Assembly: GCF_030295765.1 (NCBI RefSeq) | Contig: NZ_AP027292.1 | Location: 1,612,001 to 1,676,000, forward strand | Length of the DNA stretch: 64,000 bases | Direction of reading: 5' to 3' | From: Neptuniibacter halophilus | GTDB lineage: Bacteria; Pseudomonadota; Gammaproteobacteria; Pseudomonadales; Balneatricaceae | In this document: piece after piece, positions 1 to 8,911 of the stretch | Position numbering within the stretch: position 1 is the first letter of the stretch | How the letters are laid out: every line of letters starts with the position of its first letter | Translations under genes and position numbers: made by a program | Notes under the pieces: generated by a model | Seen by the model: only the letters and a program-made list of their open reading frames with translations | Database searches by the model: none | Told to the model about the DNA's origin: nothing

Positions 1-191
1 GTGCCGTCCGCCCGTACACGCAGGATGAATATACCGCCTGGCCGATTCTGGCCCGCAGCGCAGCCATGCGCTTCTGGCTGTCACGCCTGATTCCGTGGCT
101 GGATGAACACAGCGAACAGAAACTGAAAGATCCGGACGAACTGAAACGGATTCTGCTTTATCGCCGCGAACATCCGGGCACCCTGCCCTGA
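1..191 (+). CDS. thrB: Homoserine kinase, C-terminal end (partial)
   Basis: Only the last 62 codons are in the window; the stop is TGA at 189-191. The visible residues include a WPILARSAAMRFWLSRL-type helix followed by a KDPDELKRIL segment, which resembles the C-terminus of the aminoglycoside-phosphotransferase-fold homoserine kinases of pseudomonads and relatives. These enzymes phosphorylate homoserine in cytosolic threonine synthesis. The call rests on recognition of a short tail, so another APH-family kinase remains possible. The gene ends about 100 bases before uvrD, which has its own promoter. Confidence 0.65.
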   Translation, partial: AVRPYTQDEYTAWPILARSAAMRFWLSRLIPWLDEHSEQKLKDPDELKRILLYRREHPGTLP

Positions 192-248
192 TCTCACCCC
201 CGGGGAAGAGGCCGTAAATCAACACTGCCCTCTTCCCGTTCCAGCCGT

Positions 249-276
249 TATAATCCTCAACTGATTATTTATACAG
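249..276 (+). promoter_or_regulatory. uvrD promoter with LexA (SOS) box
   Basis: A consensus -10 hexamer TATAAT lies at 249-254. Seven bases further on, at 261-276, is CTGATTATTTATACAG, which fits the gammaproteobacterial LexA operator CTGT-N8-ACAG with one mismatch in the left half; the flanks (AA before, TA after) also fit the extended consensus. The box would cover the transcription start, 18 bases upstream of the uvrD start codon. The -35 region is poor. E. coli uvrD is also LexA-repressed, which supports the reading. Confidence 0.75.
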
Positions 277-293
277 TAAATGAAAGAGCAGCC

Positions 294-2507
294 ATGGACG
301 TAACCCACATTATCGATTCCCTGAACGATGCGCAGCGCAGCGCCGTCACCGCCCCGGTACAGAACCTGCTGGTTCTGGCAGGCGCCGGTTCCGGTAAGAC
401 CCGCGTACTGGTGCACCGTATCGCCTGGCTGATTCAGACCGAGGGTATCTCCCCTTACTCCATTATGGCGGTGACCTTTACCAACAAAGCAGCCAAGGAG
501 ATGCGCGGTCGAATTGAGGATCTGCTGGGGCTCAACCCTCAGGGGATGTGGGTAGGCACGTTCCACGGTCTGGCGCACCGGTTGCTGCGGGCACACTGGC
601 AGGATGCGGGTCTGGCGGAGAATTTCCAGATCATGGACAGCGATGATCAGTTGCGTCTGATCAAACGTCTGGCCAAAGAGATGAATCTGGATGACAAACG
701 CTGGCCGGCCCGTCAGTTCCAGTGGTACATCAACGACAAAAAAGACGAAGGTCTGCGGGCTAAGCATATCGAGCCTCGCCACGACCTTAACGACCGCCAG
801 ATGCTCGCTATGTATGAAGCCTATGAGCAGGCCTGTGAACGGGGTGGTATGATCGACTTCGGCGAGTTGCTGCTGCGTTCACTGGAGCTGTTCCGGGATA
901 AAAACCCGGCTCTGCTGAGCCACTATCAGGAGCGTTTCCGTTACATTCTGGTGGACGAGTTTCAGGATACCAACAGCATCCAGTACGCCTGGCTTCAGTT
1001 GCTTTGCGGTGGCCAGCAGAAACTGATGGCGGTGGGTGATGATGACCAGTCAATCTATGGCTGGCGTGGCGCCAAGATCGAAAATATTCAGAACCTGAAT
1101 ACTCACTTCCCGGGCACGGAAACCATCAAGCTGGAGCAGAACTACCGCTCCACTGAAACCATCCTGCGTGCCGCCAACGAAGTGATCCGCAATAACCAGG
1201 GACGTCTGGGTAAGGAACTGCACACCGATGCCGGTGAAGGCGAACCGATCTCCCTCTATGCAGCCTTTAATGAACAGGACGAAGCCCGCTTTATTGTCGA
1301 TCAGATCGGCAAATGGGTTCAGGACGGTAATCTGCGCCGCGAGTGCGCCATCCTCTACCGCTCCAACGCCCAGTCCCGTGTACTCGAGGAAGCCCTGATT
1401 CGGAGTGGCGTTCCCTATCGGATCTACGGCGGACAACGCTTCTATGAACGTCTTGAGATTAAAAATGCGCTGGCCTACCTGCGTCTGCTCAGCAACCGTG
1501 ATGACGACACCTCCATGGAGCGGGTGATCAACGTTCCGACCCGGGGCATCGGCACCCGCACCATCGATCTGATTCGTGAACACGCCCGCAGTCAGGGCAT
1601 CTCCATGTGGCGCGCCAGTAACGAGATCGTTGAGCTGAAGCGTCTGCCTGCCCGCGCCAGCAATGCACTGCAGGCGTTCCTTGACCTGATCAATCAGATG
1701 GCTCAGGACACCGAAGACACCCTGCTGCACGAACAAGCCGAGCATGTGATTCAGCACTCCGGGCTGATCGAGCACCATAAAAAAGAGAAAGGCGAAAAAG
1801 CCCAGTCCCGGATCGAAAACCTTGAGGAACTGGTCACCGCTGCCAAACAGTTCAACAGCCAGTGGGACGAGTTTCTCGATGAGGAGTTTAATTCCCCGCT
1901 TTCTGCATTCCTCGATCAGGCCGCGCTGGATGCCGGCGATGCCCAGGCCGACGAATATCAGGACAGCGTACAGTTAATGACCCTGCATTCGGCCAAAGGT
2001 CTGGAGTTCCCACAGGTTTTCCTTGCCGGCGTTGAAGAGGGGCTGTTCCCGCACAAAATGTCCATCGAGGAGCCGGGCCGGCTGGAGGAGGAACGCCGCC
2101 TCTGCTACGTGGGGATCACCCGCGCCATGCAGAAGCTGTTTATCACCTATGCCGAATCCCGTCGCCTGCACGGTCAGGACAACTATAACCGGCCCTCCCG
2201 GTTTATCGCCGAGATTCCACCTGAGCTGATGGAAGAGGTTCGCCTCAACGCCAGCGTCAGCCGTCCCATGACCAGCCGCTACAACGAACCTCAGGGCAGC
2301 AGCCTGTTCGGCAGCAGCTCGCTGAGTAACAGCGATGTGCCGGAAACCAATCTGGCGTTGGGCCAGCGCGTGCTGCACAGCAAGTTTGGCGAAGGCACCG
2401 TGCTTAACTTTGAAGGCTCCGGCAATAAAGCCCGGGTGCAGATCAACTTCGACTATGAAGGCAGTAAATGGCTGGTGGTCGGGTTTGCTAATCTGGTGCC
2501 GCTATAA
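294..2507 (+). CDS. uvrD: DNA helicase II, UvrD
   Basis: 737-residue superfamily 1A 3'-5' helicase acting in nucleotide excision repair and methyl-directed mismatch repair in the cytosol (E. coli UvrD is about 720 residues). The Walker A motif GAGSGKT is at residues 30-36, the Walker B/DEXX motif VDEFQDT near residue 220, the GDDDQSIYGWRGA motif III shortly after, and the late helicase motifs LHSAKGLEFPQVF and VGITRA in the last quarter. The C-terminal 40 residues (GQRVLHSKFGEGTVLNFEG) form the Tudor-like tail typical of UvrD/PcrA. ATG 294 is preceded by a GAAAGAG ribosome site. A LexA-type box upstream suggests SOS induction. Confidence 0.97.
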   Translation: MDVTHIIDSLNDAQRSAVTAPVQNLLVLAGAGSGKTRVLVHRIAWLIQTEGISPYSIMAVTFTNKAAKEMRGRIEDLLGLNPQGMWVGTFHGLAHRLLRAHWQDAGLAENFQIMDSDDQLRLIKRLAKEMNLDDKRWPARQFQWYINDKKDEGLRAKHIEPRHDLNDRQMLAMYEAYEQACERGGMIDFGELLLRSLELFRDKNPALLSHYQERFRYILVDEFQDTNSIQYAWLQLLCGGQQKLMAVGDDDQSIYGWRGAKIENIQNLNTHFPGTETIKLEQNYRSTETILRAANEVIRNNQGRLGKELHTDAGEGEPISLYAAFNEQDEARFIVDQIGKWVQDGNLRRECAILYRSNAQSRVLEEALIRSGVPYRIYGGQRFYERLEIKNALAYLRLLSNRDDDTSMERVINVPTRGIGTRTIDLIREHARSQGISMWRASNEIVELKRLPARASNALQAFLDLINQMAQDTEDTLLHEQAEHVIQHSGLIEHHKKEKGEKAQSRIENLEELVTAAKQFNSQWDEFLDEEFNSPLSAFLDQAALDAGDAQADEYQDSVQLMTLHSAKGLEFPQVFLAGVEEGLFPHKMSIEEPGRLEEERRLCYVGITRAMQKLFITYAESRRLHGQDNYNRPSRFIAEIPPELMEEVRLNASVSRPMTSRYNEPQGSSLFGSSSLSNSDVPETNLALGQRVLHSKFGEGTVLNFEGSGNKARVQINFDYEGSKWLVVGFANLVPL

Positions 2508-2519
2508 CCCCGGTTTGCC

Positions 2520-2525
2520 TATAAT
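2520..2525 (+). promoter_or_regulatory. Possible -10 element for the solute-binding protein gene
   Basis: A perfect TATAAT hexamer sits in the 55-base gap between uvrD and the next gene, 37 bases before its start codon. No convincing -35 hexamer is visible at 16-18 bases, so this is a position-based suggestion only. Confidence 0.35.
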
Positions 2526-2562
2526 AAGCACAGGTGTAAACCGCTCTGCTGATGACTTGAAT

Positions 2563-3282
2563 ATGTATAAATGGCTTATAACGGCTCTGCTGGTCTGGTG
2601 TGCTTCGGCCCTCGCCGGGGAAACCATTCAGGTTCCCACCTACGACCAGCACCGCCCACCGACCGCAATGCTGATTGATGGTGAGCCCCACGGCATCTAC
2701 CCGGATCTGCTACGGGCAATTCTGAAACGGGCCGGGCTGCAACCTAAACTGATTCCGGTACCGCCGCTGCGGCGACGTATGGGCTTCGAACAGAACCACT
2801 TCAGCATCTCCTGCTGCGCGAACCCGGCATGGCGCCAGCGCCCGCAGGAACAGGAGGTACAGATCTTCAGTCAGCCGTTCTACTGGACCCGGGATATCTT
2901 TGTTTTTCCTCTGAATCAGACCTTTCCGATCGAACGCCTCTCCCATCTGAGCGATAAGCGGGTCGCCACGGTGCGAGGTTTTGACTATCGGGGTGAGGAA
3001 TATTTTGGTGAACGGATCGACTACCATAATGAACGCGCACTGATGCAGGCCCTCAGCCTGAGCCGGGCCGATGTCGGCATCATCAATCAGGATATCTTTC
3101 TCGCCGCCGAAGAGAATCTGCTCCTGACCCCGGGGCCGGTGCACGATCAGGCCAGCCTGCATATCCGCATTCATCGCGATCGCATAGATCTGGTTGAACC
3201 GATCAACCGGGCCATCAGCGAATTGATCCGCTCCGGTGAGCGGGACCGGATCGTCAACCGCTATCTGAATCACATCGAATAA
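2563..3282 (+). CDS. Periplasmic solute-binding protein, SBP_bac_3-like (orphan)
   Basis: 239-residue protein beginning with a Sec signal peptide (hydrophobic stretch ITALLVWCASALAG, cleavage likely near residue 19). The mature part has the family 3 extracellular solute-binding layout: an early GxYPDLLRAILKRAGL segment, a central KRVATVRGFDYRGEEYF segment, and a late ADVGIINQDIF stretch. Such proteins bind amino acids or act as sensory binding proteins. No permease or ATPase gene is adjacent, so it may be an orphan or serve a distant system; the ligand cannot be told. The start chosen is the ATG opening the signal peptide; an open frame continues upstream inside uvrD but is not protein-like. 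Confidence 0.75.
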   Translation: MYKWLITALLVWCASALAGETIQVPTYDQHRPPTAMLIDGEPHGIYPDLLRAILKRAGLQPKLIPVPPLRRRMGFEQNHFSISCCANPAWRQRPQEQEVQIFSQPFYWTRDIFVFPLNQTFPIERLSHLSDKRVATVRGFDYRGEEYFGERIDYHNERALMQALSLSRADVGIINQDIFLAAEENLLLTPGPVHDQASLHIRIHRDRIDLVEPINRAISELIRSGERDRIVNRYLNHIE

Positions 3283-3365
3283 CCCTTGTAGTAATCGCCT
3301 AATACCACTCCGCAAGCCACCGCTGTTAAGTTGTGCAGACAGTCACAACCCACTGGAGTAGCGTA

Positions 3366-3935
3366 ATGAATAATAAAAAAATACTGATGATTACCGGCGA
3401 TTACACCGAAGACTATGAAACCATGGTGCCGTTCCAGACCCTGCTGGCGGTCGGGCATCAGGTCGACGCGGTCTGCCCCGACAAAGCCAGCGGTGATACC
3501 GTTGCCACCGCCATCCATGATTTTGAAGGTGCCCAGACCTACAGCGAAAAGCCGGGGCACAACTTCACCCTCAACGCCAGTTTCAGTGAAATTGATCCGG
3601 CTGATTACGATGCGCTGGTCATCCCCGGCGGCCGTGCCCCGGAGTATCTGCGACTGAATCAGGAAGTGCTGGCCATGGTGCGCCACTTCTTTACCGCCAA
3701 CAAACCGGTAGCGGCGATCTGCCACGGCGCACAGCTTCTCAGTGCCGCCGGCGTGCTGGAAGGTAAACAGTGCTCCGCTTACCCGGCCTGTATGCCCGAG
3801 GTGGTCCAGTCCGGTGGACAGTACGCCGAGATTGCGATTGATGCCGCCATTACCGATGGCAATCTGGTCACCGCGCCGGCCTGGCCTGCTCACCCCGCCT
3901 GGCTGGCACAGTTTATGGCCTTGCTGAATAGCTGA
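3366..3935 (+). CDS. DJ-1/PfpI family protein
   Basis: 189-residue cytosolic protein of the class I glutamine-amidotransferase-like superfamily. The nucleophile elbow AICHGAQLL carries the family cysteine, and the preceding [13 protein letters not shown] segment matches the PfpI/YhbO type. Members have been described as proteases, glyoxalases or deglycases and chaperones; which activity applies here cannot be read from sequence. ATG 3366 follows a good TGGAG ribosome site about 10 bases upstream; the in-frame ATG 33 bases earlier has none. It stands alone, with its own short leader. Confidence 0.88.
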   Translation: MNNKKILMITGDYTEDYETMVPFQTLLAVGHQVDAVCPDKASGDTVATAIHDFEGAQTYSEKPGHNFTLNASFSEIDPADYDALVIPGGRAPEYLRLNQEVLAMVRHFFTANKPVAAICHGAQLLSAAGVLEGKQCSAYPACMPEVVQSGGQYAEIAIDAAITDGNLVTAPAWPAHPAWLAQFMALLNS

Positions 3936-4022
3936 TCACACAGGATCAGGGTGGATGACCGGGCCCTGCTCGTCATTCACCGCTATACTCGAACGATTGG
4001 CCGAAAAGAGCAGAGAATCCCT

Positions 4023-4373
4023 ATGTGCAAACTGTTTATCAACGCAGAGCCGTCACTCTGGCACAGCAGCACCCGCTCAATCCGTATAGACGGCATGGTG
4101 ACCAGCGTGCGGCTGGAAAACTATTTCTGGAGTACGCTGGAAAGCATCGCCCGACGCGATGAGATGAATATCCCGCAGATGCTGACCCGGCTCTACCATG
4201 AGTCTATCGATGCAGGACATGATCTGGGCAACTTCACCTCGTTTCTGCGGGTGTGTTGCATGCGCTATCTGGCATTGCAGTTAAGCGGCGATATCCCGGT
4301 TAATGAGCGCTATCCGATTGCCGATCTTGATGCCTCTGAGATTCTGAAAAAAGAACAGGGCACACGTCACTGA
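4023..4373 (+). CDS. Ribbon-helix-helix domain protein
   Basis: 116-residue protein. The segment SIRIDGMVTSVRLENYFWSTLESIARRDEMNIPQML has the beta-strand plus two-helix shape of the RHH_4 family, where the strand (SVRLE) would contact DNA in a dimer and the helices dimerise. The tail includes FTSFLRVCCMRYL. Family members are predicted DNA-binding regulators but targets are unknown. The start is the ATG beginning MCKLF, the usual family start; an upstream in-frame ATG would add 24 atypical residues. It ends 3 bases before the convergent diguanylate cyclase gene. Confidence 0.75.
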   Translation: MCKLFINAEPSLWHSSTRSIRIDGMVTSVRLENYFWSTLESIARRDEMNIPQMLTRLYHESIDAGHDLGNFTSFLRVCCMRYLALQLSGDIPVNERYPIADLDASEILKKEQGTRH

Positions 4374-4376
4374 GGG

Positions 4377-5675
4377 TCAGGGTGCAAAGGTAAAGCTGCC
4401 TTTACCCTGATGTTTGACCTGATACATGGCGGCATCCGCCACCTTGATTAACTGTTCCAGATCACCGCCATGCTGCGGACAGAAAGCAATACCGATACTG
4501 GCACTGATCCGCGCCTCTATCCGCCCCCGCTCTTCACACTCAATCAGAATCGGCTGCTCCAGTGAACTGATCAGTTTCTGCGCCACCTCTGCGGCATCTT
4601 CCGGCTGATGAATCCCGGCCAGCATCGCCACGAACTCATCACCGCCGATCCGGGCGGCCTGATCAGAGCGCCTCATCACGCCATTGATTCTCGCTGCAGC
4701 TTCAATCAGTACCCGGTCGCCCACCGAGTGACCCCAGCTATCATTCACCGTTTTAAAACCATCCAGATCGATAAACAGCACCGCAACCTGCTCCCGGTTG
4801 CGTTCGGCAGAGGCCATAAACATCGGTGCGCTTTCCAGCAGAAAATACAGGGTTGGCAGGCCGGTCAACGCATCATAATGCGCCATCCGTCGCAACTCCC
4901 CCTGTACCTGTTCTGCTTTATCCAGCGCCTGATGCAGCTCAGTAACATCATACTCTGCCATCAGAATCAGAAACTCACCGCTTAACGGGTGACGGGTCAT
5001 ACGAATATCCAGCGTGTGTCTGCGCTCTCCCTGAGTCGTTCGCATCGGATAGGTCCAGCGCCCGCCTTTCTCAGCCACCGCCTGCTCCAGACACGCTCGC
5101 CCTTCAGCAGGATCGGCAAAGCGCAGGCTGAACGGAGAATCCTCCGCGGCCGTGGCACTGTGTTGCAGGTGCTTGTAGGCCTCGGTCGCAGCCGGGTTTT
5201 CGACGATCACATCACCACTAAAGGTAAAGCTGGTTACCATCACGCTGGTATAACGCATCGCTTCCACCAGCAGCAGGTTTTCCGGCGTATCCCCCAGATT
5301 TACCTCTTCATTTATATAGGCGATGATACCACGGTGTTTTTCCGGCCCCAGCAGGCACGCACGATGGCGCATAAACAGGGTTTTCGGTTTACCGTTCGGG
5401 TAGGTCGTCCAGGGATCGATCGTCAGGCCGTTTTTCGCCGCCAGTTCAAAGGTCTGTACTGTACGTTCACGGGCCCCCTGAGTGTCACCCGAGAGGTCTT
5501 TATCGATAAGCTCCTGCAGAGAATTCAGCCCCCAGAACTTCACAGCCGCAGCATTACCCCACCACCAGCCGTGTTTATCCAGATCAAATACCCAGACCAC
5601 ATCCGGGATCAGATCATACAGAGCCAGCTCATCATGACTGCAGATGTGGACCAGATGAGCATATTCAGACGACAT
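4377..5675 (-). CDS. PAS-domain diguanylate cyclase
   Basis: 432 residues, no signal peptide or membrane segment, hence a cytosolic sensor. Two PAS-like regions occupy about residues 15-130 and 135-250 (the first with DVVWVFDLDKHGWWWGNAAAVKFWGL), a short coiled linker follows at 245-265, and a GGDEF domain fills 265-430. The active loop is GGDEF at 344-348, so cyclic-di-GMP synthesis from two GTP is expected. An RRSD inhibitory site at 335-338, five residues before GGDEF, predicts product feedback inhibition. The PAS ligand is unknown. No partner phosphodiesterase lies nearby. Confidence 0.93.
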   Translation of the reverse strand: MSSEYAHLVHICSHDELALYDLIPDVVWVFDLDKHGWWWGNAAAVKFWGLNSLQELIDKDLSGDTQGARERTVQTFELAAKNGLTIDPWTTYPNGKPKTLFMRHRACLLGPEKHRGIIAYINEEVNLGDTPENLLLVEAMRYTSVMVTSFTFSGDVIVENPAATEAYKHLQHSATAAEDSPFSLRFADPAEGRACLEQAVAEKGGRWTYPMRTTQGERRHTLDIRMTRHPLSGEFLILMAEYDVTELHQALDKAEQVQGELRRMAHYDALTGLPTLYFLLESAPMFMASAERNREQVAVLFIDLDGFKTVNDSWGHSVGDRVLIEAAARINGVMRRSDQAARIGGDEFVAMLAGIHQPEDAAEVAQKLISSLEQPILIECEERGRIEARISASIGIAFCPQHGGDLEQLIKVADAAMYQVKHQGKGSFTFAP

Positions 5676-5727
5676 AAACTACTTCCTGAAACTTTGTTCT
5701 AAAATTATCCGAGTTAGCGACAACTGT

Positions 5728-6588
5728 CTACGCCAGTCGCTGCTGACGGAAAGCCTGTGGGGTTATGCCCTCCAGCCGGCGAAAAAATTTGCTGAAATTC
5801 GTGGTTTCAGTGAAACCCAGCGTTAACCCGATCTCACCGACACTGGCACGGCTATGGGCCAGCAGCCGTTTCGCCTCCAGCGCAATACGCCGGTCAATCA
5901 CCACCTTGGCCGACCGTCCTTCGGCACGCAGGCAGGCCCGACTCAGCGTACTCTCGGCATACCCCAGACGCGACGCATAAAAACTCAACTGATGCGCCTC
6001 GGCGTAGTGTTGCTCCAAAAGATCCCGAAACCGACGATAGGTTTTGCCTGAACGGTCACTGAGCGGATGTTGCTGCCCCTGTTGCAACCGGGCCACCCGG
6101 ATCAGCAGACACAGCAACTGCTGACGGATAAGCGCCATATCCAGCGGCTTGCCTGAAAACCGGTCAAAGTCGCGCTGCAGCGCTGCAAATCCCTCACCGA
6201 TCTCCTGAAATGCCTGCACCCCCAGGCCAATGAAGTTGGGCCAGTGCAACAGCGCCAGCCCATCCCCGGCAGCGGCTGATAACTCAGCCTGGGGCAACGC
6301 CGACGGTTCGATCAGGATAATCCCGGCCTCTAATGCCGACTCAGACTGCCACTCCTGCACCTGACCGGGGCGCAGAAACAGTAAACTGCCGGGGTGCAGT
6401 TCATGGTCAATAAAGTCTAGCTTATGCCGCCCCCGGCCGGAGGTCACCAGCAACAGCATATAGAACTCGACCCTTTCCGGCCCCTGCGCCAGTTTCGGTT
6501 GTAGCTGAGTCCACGACAGCAGCTCAATGCCCAGCTCCATCAACTGCGGGTGAGTAAATGCGGTATTCCGTATTGTTTCTTTGCTCAT
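5728..6588 (-). CDS. AraC-family transcriptional regulator
   Basis: 286 residues: an N-terminal cupin-like sensor part (about 1-170, with RGRHKLDFIDHELHPGSLLF) and a C-terminal pair of helix-turn-helix motifs (about 185-282, with YAESTLSRACLRAEG and IGLTLGFTETTNFSKFFRR, the classical AraC signature ending in GITPQAFRQ). It is divergent from the SnoaL-like gene with a 138-base shared gap, so that gene is its most likely target (inference). The effector is unknown. Confidence 0.92.
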   Translation of the reverse strand: MSKETIRNTAFTHPQLMELGIELLSWTQLQPKLAQGPERVEFYMLLLVTSGRGRHKLDFIDHELHPGSLLFLRPGQVQEWQSESALEAGIILIEPSALPQAELSAAAGDGLALLHWPNFIGLGVQAFQEIGEGFAALQRDFDRFSGKPLDMALIRQQLLCLLIRVARLQQGQQHPLSDRSGKTYRRFRDLLEQHYAEAHQLSFYASRLGYAESTLSRACLRAEGRSAKVVIDRRIALEAKRLLAHSRASVGEIGLTLGFTETTNFSKFFRRLEGITPQAFRQQRLA

Positions 6589-6726
6589 TCAGAAAACGCT
6601 CGATTTCTACCTTTCTTTGCTTAAAGCCGACCTCGTTAACCCTCAATTTAATCTGGAAAATTACTATAAACAACCTGGTAGCAACAAATCCAGTAGTTGA
6701 TTTTTACCTTTACGAGGACAACTCTG

Positions 6727-7575
6727 ATGACACTGAAAACAAAATCCATTCTGGCCTCAGCACTGGCCAGCCTGACGTTAATCACCCCCCTCGCCACCGC
6801 AGGCACTGCGGATCTGAGCCCGCGCCAGCAGGTCGTTGAGCTGCTGAAAAGTATCGAAACGGGCGATCCGGCACCCGCAGCGGTGATCAATCCTGAACAG
6901 TATATACAGCATAATCTGGCGGTAGCTGACGGGCTTGCAGGCTTTGCCAGCCTGTTACAGGCGCTGCCACCCGGCTCGGCCCGTGCAGACACCCGACGGG
7001 CATTTCAGGATGGCGACTATGTGTTTACCCATACCGAATATGATTTCTTCGGACCAAAGATCGGTTTTGATATCTTCCGTTTCGAGAACGGTCTGATCGT
7101 TGAACACTGGGACAACCTTCAGGAAACACCGGAACATCTGAACCCCAGCGGTCGCAGCATGATCGACGGAGCCACCGAACTGACCGATCTGGATAAAACA
7201 GAGCAGAATAAAGCGCTGGTCAGGCAATTTGTCAGCGACGTATTGATCGGCCAGCAGTATGAAAAAATGGCCAGCTTCTTCGCGGGTGACCACTATCTGC
7301 AGCACAACCCGATGATCGGCGACGGCCTGTCCGGATTGGGCACTGCGCTGGAAGCACTCGCTAAGCAGGACATCCGGCTTGAATATGACAAGATTCACCT
7401 GCTGCTGGGCGAAGGTAACTTTGTACTCGCGGTCAGTGAAGGCCGCTTTGGCGGGGAACATACCGCCTACTACGATCTGTTCCGGGTTGCAGACGGCAAA
7501 ATCGTCGAGCACTGGGATACCATCGAAACCATTCCGCCACAGGCCGAGTGGAAGAACACGAACGGTAAGTTCTGA
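6727..7575 (+). CDS. Secreted tandem SnoaL-like (NTF2-fold) protein
   Basis: 282 residues with a Sec signal peptide (SILASALASLTLITPLATAG, residues about 7-27). The mature part contains two related NTF2-like units, about 33-150 and 155-280: each has a QYIQHN/YLQHNP motif and each closes with a GxIVEHWD motif (LIVEHWDNLQETP and KIVEHWDTIETIP). This pattern indicates an internal duplication. SnoaL-fold proteins include cyclases and many uncharacterised proteins of cytokine-response style, so no reaction can be assigned. The start ATG has an ACGAGGA ribosome site. It is divergent from the AraC regulator. Confidence 0.8.
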   Translation: MTLKTKSILASALASLTLITPLATAGTADLSPRQQVVELLKSIETGDPAPAAVINPEQYIQHNLAVADGLAGFASLLQALPPGSARADTRRAFQDGDYVFTHTEYDFFGPKIGFDIFRFENGLIVEHWDNLQETPEHLNPSGRSMIDGATELTDLDKTEQNKALVRQFVSDVLIGQQYEKMASFFAGDHYLQHNPMIGDGLSGLGTALEALAKQDIRLEYDKIHLLLGEGNFVLAVSEGRFGGEHTAYYDLFRVADGKIVEHWDTIETIPPQAEWKNTNGKF

Positions 7576-7681
7576 AGCGCGCATTTCCGGGGGCGGGGTC
7601 ACCGATCACTGACTCCCAAACCCGGCGAACCTTGCTATGATGGTGCAGTCCACACCGGATCACAGAACATTAAGGGACCTC

Positions 7682-8911
7682 ATGCTGCACCGAATCTGGC
7701 TTGGTTTTTTTCTCTGCGCCTTTGCTGCCGGTCTCTACCAGTGGCTCTGGCTGGATCACTCTGCTGTGTTTCAGCAGATGGTTCAGGCCACCTTTGATAT
7801 GTCGAAGCTGACCGTTGAGCTGGCGATTGGCCTCATTGGCACCCTCGCCTTCTGGCTCGGTATGATGAAACTGGCAGAACAATCCGGGCTGGTGGACAAG
7901 TTTTCCCGTGCCATCAGCCCCCTGTTCAGCCGGCTGATGCCTGAGGTGCCTGCCGGCCATCCGGCCATGGGCTCCATGACCATGAATCTGTCAGCCAACC
8001 TGCTCGGTCTCGACAACGCCGCCACACCGCTGGGCCTGAAAGCGATGCAGGACCTGCAAACCCTGAACCCGCAAAAAGATACGGCGAGTAACGCCCAGAT
8101 CCTGTTTCTGGTACTGAATACCTCGTCAGTCACGCTGTTTCCGATCACCGTGTTTCTCTACCGCGCGCAACAGGGCGCCGCAGAGCCCACCTCGGTTTTT
8201 CTGCCGATCCTGATCGCCACGAGCTGCTCAACGCTGGTCGGTTTACTGGCGGTTAGTCTGGTGCAGAAGATTAATCTCCTGCAACGGGTTGTGCTGCTCT
8301 ACATCGGTGGCTTTATTGCCCTCCTGCTGGCGCTGATCGGCTATTTCAGCAGTCTGGGTATGGAAGAGCTGCAACGCCAGTCATCCCTGCTGGGAAACCT
8401 GCTGATTTTCAGCGTCATTATCAGTTTCCTCTGGATCGCCCACCGCAAAGGCGTCAACGTTTACGACAGTTTTATTGAAGGTGCTAAACAGGGATTTGAG
8501 GTCGCGATCAGCATCATCCCCTACCTGCTGGCCATGCTGGTCGCCATCGGCGTACTGCGTGCCAGCGGTGCACTGGAAGGGTTTGTCTGGCTGCTGCGGG
8601 AAGGGATAGGGCTTTTCGGGCTCGACACACGTTTTGCCGATGCCCTGCCAACCGCCATTATGAAGCCATTCTCCGGCTCCGGCGCACGGGCGATGATGCT
8701 CGAAACCATGAACAACCACGGTGTGGATTCGTTCCCGGCTTATCTGGCTTCGATCATTCAGGGGTCGACCGAAACCACGTTTTACGTGCTGGCGGTCTAT
8801 TTCGGTTCAGTGGGCATCCGCCACACCCGCCACGCCATTGTCTGTGGTCTGAGTGCGGATCTGGCGGGTATTATCGCCGCAATTCTGGTGGGTTACTGGT
8901 TTTTCGCTTAG
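7682..8911 (+). CDS. Fused SpmA/SpmB-like nucleoside-recognition membrane protein
   Basis: About 409 residues with roughly eight to ten hydrophobic segments and two Gate (nucleoside-recognition) type halves. The first half has AMGSMTMNLSANLLGLDNAATPLGLKAMQ, typical of SpmA; the second has FVWLLREGIGLFG, MKPFSGSGARAMM and a SIIQGSTETTFYVLAVYFG stretch typical of SpmB. In Bacillus the two halves are separate spore maturation proteins; proteobacterial fusions are common and of unknown function, probably transporters. ATG 7682 is preferred because of the AAGGGA ribosome site eight bases before it; an in-frame start 45 bases upstream lacks one. Its stop overlaps the convergent thioesterase gene by four bases. 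Confidence 0.85.
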   Translation: MLHRIWLGFFLCAFAAGLYQWLWLDHSAVFQQMVQATFDMSKLTVELAIGLIGTLAFWLGMMKLAEQSGLVDKFSRAISPLFSRLMPEVPAGHPAMGSMTMNLSANLLGLDNAATPLGLKAMQDLQTLNPQKDTASNAQILFLVLNTSSVTLFPITVFLYRAQQGAAEPTSVFLPILIATSCSTLVGLLAVSLVQKINLLQRVVLLYIGGFIALLLALIGYFSSLGMEELQRQSSLLGNLLIFSVIISFLWIAHRKGVNVYDSFIEGAKQGFEVAISIIPYLLAMLVAIGVLRASGALEGFVWLLREGIGLFGLDTRFADALPTAIMKPFSGSGARAMMLETMNNHGVDSFPAYLASIIQGSTETTFYVLAVYFGSVGIRHTRHAIVCGLSADLAGIIAAILVGYWFFA

